Source of the DNA: Gaiellasilicea sp963707575
GTDB taxonomy: Bacteria; Actinomycetota; Thermoleophilia; Gaiellales; Gaiellaceae
Reading direction: 5' to 3'
Length of the DNA: 64,000 nucleotides
Assembly: GCA_963707575.1 (NCBI GenBank)
Contig: OY970171.1
Coordinates: 1,488,001-1,552,000 of the forward strand
Of this stretch, positions 60,063-64,000 are shown one piece after another. The notes beneath the pieces were generated by a model. The model was not told the origin of the DNA. It made no database searches and was given only the letters and a program-made list of their open reading frames with translations. Every line of letters starts with the position of its first letter. The first letter of the stretch is position 1. The position numbers and the translations under genes were made by a program.

Positions 60063-61502
60063 GTGAAGACCCGCCTCACAGCCCTGTTCGTCCTTGCGTT
60101 CGCCCTCGCCGCCGGTGGGGCGGGCGTGGCGACGACGGCGAAGCAGCCGGCCGCGACTGCGAGCGCCTACGGGATCACGGTTGTCGTCCCCGGCCAGCCC
60201 GGGGTCTCGACCGCGGCCGTCGGCTTGCCCGGCGCCGAGGCAATCGGCGCAGCCGACTCGTTCGCGTATCCCGCAGACGGCTCGATCGTGCGCACTGGGG
60301 CTCTGTCGAGCAGCGTCTCCGCTCAGCCGACCGCGACGCCGCGTGCGCAGGCCGTGAACGACGTGCTCACGGTCGCGCTCTTCAACGGCGAGATCACCTT
60401 CGACAGCGTGGCCGCGCGCGCCAAGGCGACGACGTCGGCCGACGTCGCCGGCTCGACGGTGATCAACCTCGTCGTCCTCGGCCAGCCCGTCACGCCGGCG
60501 CCGAACGGACGCTTTGCGCTCGGCGACTGGGGGTTCCTCGTCACGCTCGAAGGTGGGATCGAGGAGAACGACAACGCCGACGCGCGCGAGGTGCGTGCGG
60601 CGGTGACCGCGATCCACGTGACCCTGACCGCCGAGCACGCCGGGCTCCCCGCCGGGACCGAGATCCTGATCGGCCACGCCGAGGCCGCCGCGGCGGCTCC
60701 GGTCCTCGACGAGCCTACGACCACGACCACGGTGCCGACGACGACGGGCGAGAAGCCGACGCGAGCCAAGCTGCGCGCGAAGGCGAAGAAGAAGCTGCCG
60801 AAGCCGCAGGAGCCCGGGAAGGGCCTACCCCGCGCCGCGATCCGGCCGGTGCCGACGGACATCTCGGCAGCGCTCTCGCCGGGCGGCTACGTCTTCCCGA
60901 TCTACGGCGCCTCGTCGTTCAGCAACACCTACGGGTCCCCGCGCGCGGCGGTCACGTGGCACCACGGCGCGGACATCTTCGCGCCACTCGGCGCGCCCGT
61001 GCTCGCGGTCGCGAATGGGACGGTCTTCTCGGTCGGCTGGAACGACATCGGCGGCTACCGGTTCTGGCTGCGGGACCGGCAGGGCAACCAGTTCTACTAC
61101 GCCCACCTGTCCGCGTACTCGCCGATCGCCGTCGACGGCAAGGAGGTGCGCGCAGGCGATGTGATCGGCTTCGTCGGCAACACGGGCGATGCTCAGGGAA
61201 CCCCGTATCACCTGCATTTCGAGATCCATCCCGTGTCCCTGTTGCCGATGGGCTACGACGGCGTGATCGACCCGACCCAGTTCCTGGCCGCGTGGCGGCG
61301 GCTCGAGGACGTCACCTTCGCCGCGGGGCGCGGATGGGCGCCGCCCGTGCCGGCGACCGCAACGGCTCCGCGTCCGGGCGCCTTCCTGCTCGGGTCGGCC
61401 GACATCTCCAGCGCGAGCGGGCTCGAGCCGGGCGCGCTCGAGCGCGCGCTCGTCGCCCCGGTTGCGGCCGAGGGCGACGGCGCACTGCTCAGGTCCGGCT
61501 AG
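60063..61502 (+). CDS. Secreted M23 peptidase with adhesin-like N-terminal domain
   Basis: 479 residues from GTG 60063. Signal peptide (about 1-24), a Thr/Val-rich beta domain (about 30-225, resembling choice-of-anchor proteins), a TTTTTVPTTT linker and basic KLRAKAKKKLPKP stretch, then the LytM/M23 domain (about 280-400). Zn ligands: HHGADIFAPLGAPV (first H-x-x-x-D motif) and HLHFEIHPV (H-x-H). M23 enzymes cut peptidoglycan cross-bridges or are inactive scaffolds. It ends with a low-complexity tail. It is monocistronic. Confidence 0.9.
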   Translation: MKTRLTALFVLAFALAAGGAGVATTAKQPAATASAYGITVVVPGQPGVSTAAVGLPGAEAIGAADSFAYPADGSIVRTGALSSSVSAQPTATPRAQAVNDVLTVALFNGEITFDSVAARAKATTSADVAGSTVINLVVLGQPVTPAPNGRFALGDWGFLVTLEGGIEENDNADAREVRAAVTAIHVTLTAEHAGLPAGTEILIGHAEAAAAAPVLDEPTTTTTVPTTTGEKPTRAKLRAKAKKKLPKPQEPGKGLPRAAIRPVPTDISAALSPGGYVFPIYGASSFSNTYGSPRAAVTWHHGADIFAPLGAPVLAVANGTVFSVGWNDIGGYRFWLRDRQGNQFYYAHLSAYSPIAVDGKEVRAGDVIGFVGNTGDAQGTPYHLHFEIHPVSLLPMGYDGVIDPTQFLAAWRRLEDVTFAAGRGWAPPVPATATAPRPGAFLLGSADISSASGLEPGALERALVAPVAAEGDGALLRSG

Positions 61503-61506
61503 CGCG

Positions 61507-61980
61507 CTACTGCGAGTTCGTGCTCGACGCGGCCGTGGCCGGTTCGGATGCGTCGGTCGAGCTGGAAGAGCTGGGCGGCGGATAGGCGAAGTCATCCGAG
61601 CTCTCGCCCGTGATCTTCTCCATCACCCACTTGCGGGTGGGCGGGCCGGTGAGCGGATTCAGCATGATCCCGGCCGTGATCCCCGCGAGCAGCAGCATCG
61701 TGTTGCGGGTGCCGTGGTCCTCCTTGCCCTGCACGCGCCGTGAGGCCTCGCGCAGCTCGTCCACGGCCTTCTTCAGGGTCTCCTGGATCTCCTTGTCGGT
61801 CGCGACGCGTGTGGCGGTGGCGGTCAGGTTGCGGTTGCCGAGCAGCTCGGCATAGACGCTCCGAGCCGCCTCGAACGCCTCCTTCAGGTTGTCGTGCAGG
61901 TCTTCGTCGTGCAGCGCGCGGTCGACGTACGGCCGCACGGTGTCGGCCGTGTCGTAGAGCTTGTCCTTGGTCTTGGCCAT
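61507..61980 (-). CDS. YtxH-like stress-associated membrane protein
   Basis: 157 residues from ATG 61980 with AAAGGACGAG upstream. It begins with a helical soluble part (MAKTKDKLYDTADTVRPYVD), a NLKEAFEAARSVYAELLGN region and EETLKKAVDEL-like amphipathic helices, then one membrane helix (MLLLAGITAGIML) with the NPLTGPPTRKWV motif of YtxH proteins and a Ser-rich tail. Function unknown. It follows lon on the same strand across the hairpin-repeat region. Confidence 0.75.
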   Translation of the reverse strand: MAKTKDKLYDTADTVRPYVDRALHDEDLHDNLKEAFEAARSVYAELLGNRNLTATATRVATDKEIQETLKKAVDELREASRRVQGKEDHGTRNTMLLLAGITAGIMLNPLTGPPTRKWVMEKITGESSDDFAYPPPSSSSSTDASEPATAASSTNSQ

Positions 61981-62059
61981 TCGGGCTCGTCCTTTCGTCT
62001 GAATCGAAATTCGCCGGTCCATCCTTGCCGCCAGACGATCCTCGCAAACTGACCTAGCT

Positions 62060-62214
62060 GCGCAAAGAGGGAATCCGCGAAAGCGGATTCCCTCTTGCGC
62101 GACGATCCCTGAAGGACGCCGCTTCGCGGCGTCACCTGCCGATTGGCCAATCCTGGTGTATTGAAGGCGGACTCTCTGCGCGAAGATCCCTGAAGGACGC
62201 CGCTTAGCGCCGTC
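62060..62214 (-). repeat. Hairpin repeat, family 2, copy C plus degenerate copy D
   Basis: Copy C (62060-62133) is the reverse of copies A and B. A 14-bp hairpin AAGAGGGAATCCGC/GCGGATTCCCTCTT spans 62065-62096, and GACGCCGC/GCGGCGTC with loop TTC spans 62115-62133. A second, partial copy D (about 62166-62214) repeats the GATCCCTGAAGGACGCCGCT part, its last hairpin having a mismatch. The unit is duplicated about 82 bp apart. It lies between the lon stop and the YtxH gene. Confidence 0.65.
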
Positions 62215-62240
62215 ACCTCCCGATGGGCCAACCGGGCCGC

Positions 62241-64000
62241 CTAGCGACGGGCGGAGGCCGCCTGGCGCTCGAGTGAGGCGCGGCGGCGGCCGAGCTTCGC
62301 GGGCGCGCCGTCGAAGACTCGCTCCAGCACCTCCTGGATCGACTCGACGGGCTCGAACGTCAGCTCCTCGCGGGTCTCGGCCGGCAGCTCCTCCAGATCG
62401 GGCACGTTCTCCCGCGGCAGGAGCACGCGGCGCAACCCGGCCCGCTGTGCCGCCAGCACCTTTTCGCGGATCCCGCCGACCGGGAGCACCTGGCCCGTGA
62501 GCGTGATCTCGCCCGTCATCCCGACGTCGTCCGCGACGGCAATGCCGCGCACGAGCGACGCAATCGCTGTCGCCATCGTGATGCCGGCCGACGGCCCGTC
62601 CTTCGGCACGGCGCCCGCAGGCACGTGCACGTGGATGTCGTGCTCGGAGAACCAGTCCTCGGGGAGCCCGAGCTCTTCCGTGTGCGAGCGCACCCAGGAG
62701 AGCGCGGTCTGCGCCGACTCCTGCATCACCTCGCCGAGCTGTCCGGTCACCTTGAGCCTGCCCCTGCCGGCATACGCCGCCGCCTCGATGAAGAGAACGT
62801 CGCCGCCGGCCGCCGTGTAGGCCAGACCCGTCGCGACGCCGGGATGAGCCGTGCGCCGGCGGGCCTCGCCGGAGAAGCGCGGCGGGCCGAGCCACTCCCG
62901 CACCTTGGCCTCGTCGATCTTCACCTTCTCGGCCCGCCCGGTGGCGATCTGCGTCGCCGTCTTGCGGCAGAGCGTCGCGATCTGCCGCTCCAGGTTGCGG
63001 ACCCCGGCCTCGCGCGTGTATTCGGCGATCACCAGCCTGAGCGCCCGGTCGCCGAGCGTCAGCTGCGACTTCTTCAGGCCGTGCTCCTTCAGCTGCTTCG
63101 GCACGAGGTAGCGCTTCGCGATCCCGAGCTTCTCGTCGTGCGTGTAGCCAGAGAGCTGGATCACGTCCATCCGGTCGAGCAGCGGCCCGGGGATCGTGTC
63201 CAGCGTGTTCGCGGTGCAGATGAAGAGCACCTTCGAGAGGTCGAAGGGGAGGTCGAGGTAGTGGTCGCGGAAGCTCGACTGCTGCTCGGGATCCAGCACC
63301 TCGAGCATCGCCGAGGCCGGATCGCCGCGGTAGTCGGCGCCCATCTTGTCGATCTCGTCGATCAGGAAGACGGGATTGCGCGACTCGGCGTCGCGCAGCG
63401 CCCGGATCACGGTGCCGGGCATCGCGCCGATGTACGTCCGCCGGTGGCCGCGGATCTCCGACTCGTCGCGAACGCCGCCGACCGAGATCCTCGCGAACTT
63501 GCGCCCGAGGCTGCGCGCGATCGAGTGGCCGAGCGAGGTCTTGCCCACCCCGGGCGGCCCGACGAAGCACAGGATCTGCCCGGTCACGTCGCTCTTCAGC
63601 TTCGCGACGGCGAGGTACTCCACGATCCTCTCCTTCACCTTTTCGAGGTCGAAGTGGTCCTCGTCGAGGATCTGCCGCGCGTGGTCGAGGTCGAGGTTGT
63701 CCTCGGTCACCTCGGTCCACGGCAGGCTGAGGATCCAGTCCACGTACGTGCGGATGACGCCGTACTCGGCGGCGGCAGGAGGCAGCTTCTCGAGCCGGCC
63801 GAGCTCCCGGTCGACCGCCTTCAGCACCTCCTCCGGGAGCTCCTTCTCGGCCACCTGCTCGCGCAGCTCGTTCAGCTCGGCCAGCTGCTCGTCGCCCTCG
63901 CCGAGCTCGTCCTGGATCGCCTTCAGCTGCTGGCGCAGGAAGAACTCGCGCTGGCCCTTGTCGATCTCGGACGCGACCTGGGACTGGATCTTCGACCCCA
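62241..64000 (-). CDS. lon: ATP-dependent protease Lon (C-terminal part, truncated by window edge)
   Basis: The visible 586 residues run from the edge to the stop at 62241. The 5' part lies beyond 64000. The frame continues through the edge with FFLRQQLKAIQDELG, the helical part before the ATPase. AAA+ motifs: Walker A CFVGPPGVGKTSLGH, Walker B FLIDEIDKMG, sensor-type ICTANTLDTIP. The protease domain has catalytic Ser in PKDGPSAGITMATA and Lys in GGIREKVLAAQ. It degrades misfolded and regulatory proteins. An internal Met near 63854 is not the start. Confidence 0.95.
   Translation of the reverse strand, partial: GSKIQSQVASEIDKGQREFFLRQQLKAIQDELGEGDEQLAELNELREQVAEKELPEEVLKAVDRELGRLEKLPPAAAEYGVIRTYVDWILSLPWTEVTEDNLDLDHARQILDEDHFDLEKVKERIVEYLAVAKLKSDVTGQILCFVGPPGVGKTSLGHSIARSLGRKFARISVGGVRDESEIRGHRRTYIGAMPGTVIRALRDAESRNPVFLIDEIDKMGADYRGDPASAMLEVLDPEQQSSFRDHYLDLPFDLSKVLFICTANTLDTIPGPLLDRMDVIQLSGYTHDEKLGIAKRYLVPKQLKEHGLKKSQLTLGDRALRLVIAEYTREAGVRNLERQIATLCRKTATQIATGRAEKVKIDEAKVREWLGPPRFSGEARRRTAHPGVATGLAYTAAGGDVLFIEAAAYAGRGRLKVTGQLGEVMQESAQTALSWVRSHTEELGLPEDWFSEHDIHVHVPAGAVPKDGPSAGITMATAIASLVRGIAVADDVGMTGEITLTGQVLPVGGIREKVLAAQRAGLRRVLLPRENVPDLEELPAETREELTFEPVESIQEVLERVFDGAPAKLGRRRASLERQAASARR

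Noticed and set aside
61507..63720. Long minus-strand frame through lon and the hairpin repeats into the YtxH gene
   Set aside because: It reads lon in the wrong frame (Arg/Gly-rich sequence) and passes through the repeats; only the last 157 residues look real, and they are annotated separately.

Overview
The window is GC-rich (about 70% by eye), almost fully coding, and holds a complete chromosome-origin neighbourhood. On the minus strand run rpmH-rnpA-yidD-yidC-jag-rsmG-parA-parB; on the plus strand run dnaA-dnaN-recF-dciA-gyrB-gyrA, with DnaA boxes between rpmH and dnaA. Together with the Mycobacterium-like GyrA loop, frequent GTG/TTG starts, multidomain LigD and the ECF sigma/DGPF pair, this points to an actinobacterium. 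A member of class Thermoleophilia (Gaiellales or Solirubrobacterales type) is my best guess from gene content, not proven. No prophage, insertion sequence, CRISPR array, restriction system or secondary-metabolite cluster was seen.

Layout. 1-5.2 kb: a CPBP protease, an L,D-transpeptidase, a PrcB-like protein, chorismate mutase, a bifunctional-nuclease-family protein, small unknowns and tRNA-Ile. 5.2-20.1 kb: the origin and replication block. 20.1-24.5 kb: an SPFH/NfeD membrane pair and a secreted amidase. 24.5-29.6 kb: an ECF sigma factor coupled to a fatty-acid operon fabZ-fabH-fabD-fabG-fabF that lacks acpP. 29.8-34.9 kb: HAD, two double-GNAT proteins, a zinc-ribbon arginase-fold protein, then accD-accA. 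35.1-38.8 kb: LigD and a type II NADH dehydrogenase. 38.9-43 kb: a sulfate ABC operon and a convergent Rrf2 regulator. 43-45 kb: an ECF42-like sigma factor with two DGPF/YCII proteins and a matching promoter. 45-50.4 kb: a MrfA-like helicase and a TPP-riboswitch-led thiD-thiM-thiE-thiL operon. 50.4-64 kb: thioredoxin, a dolichyl-phosphate-mannose-type glycosyltransferase, PolX, a PLP decarboxylase, an HxlR/MFS pair, OtsB, two half-size TauE proteins, a ZIP transporter, an M23 peptidase, a YtxH-like protein and the C-terminal part of Lon.

The most unusual content is intergenic. Three elements of 162-164 bp (5246-5407, 27488-27651, 29641-29803) share conserved core blocks. Each is bounded by a perfect 13-14 bp inverted repeat whose sequence differs from copy to copy, with 136-137 bp between the arms. 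Each starts on the stop codon of the gene upstream and lies on that gene's strand. Inner stems also covary, so this looks like a structured RNA or a structured mobile element that I do not recognise. A second family of paired hairpins sits in two convergent gene junctions (42510-42579, 57242-57312) and, in reverse and partly duplicated, between lon and the YtxH gene (62060-62214). The gyrB tail is also duplicated just before gyrA, and three genes appear to start at CTG.
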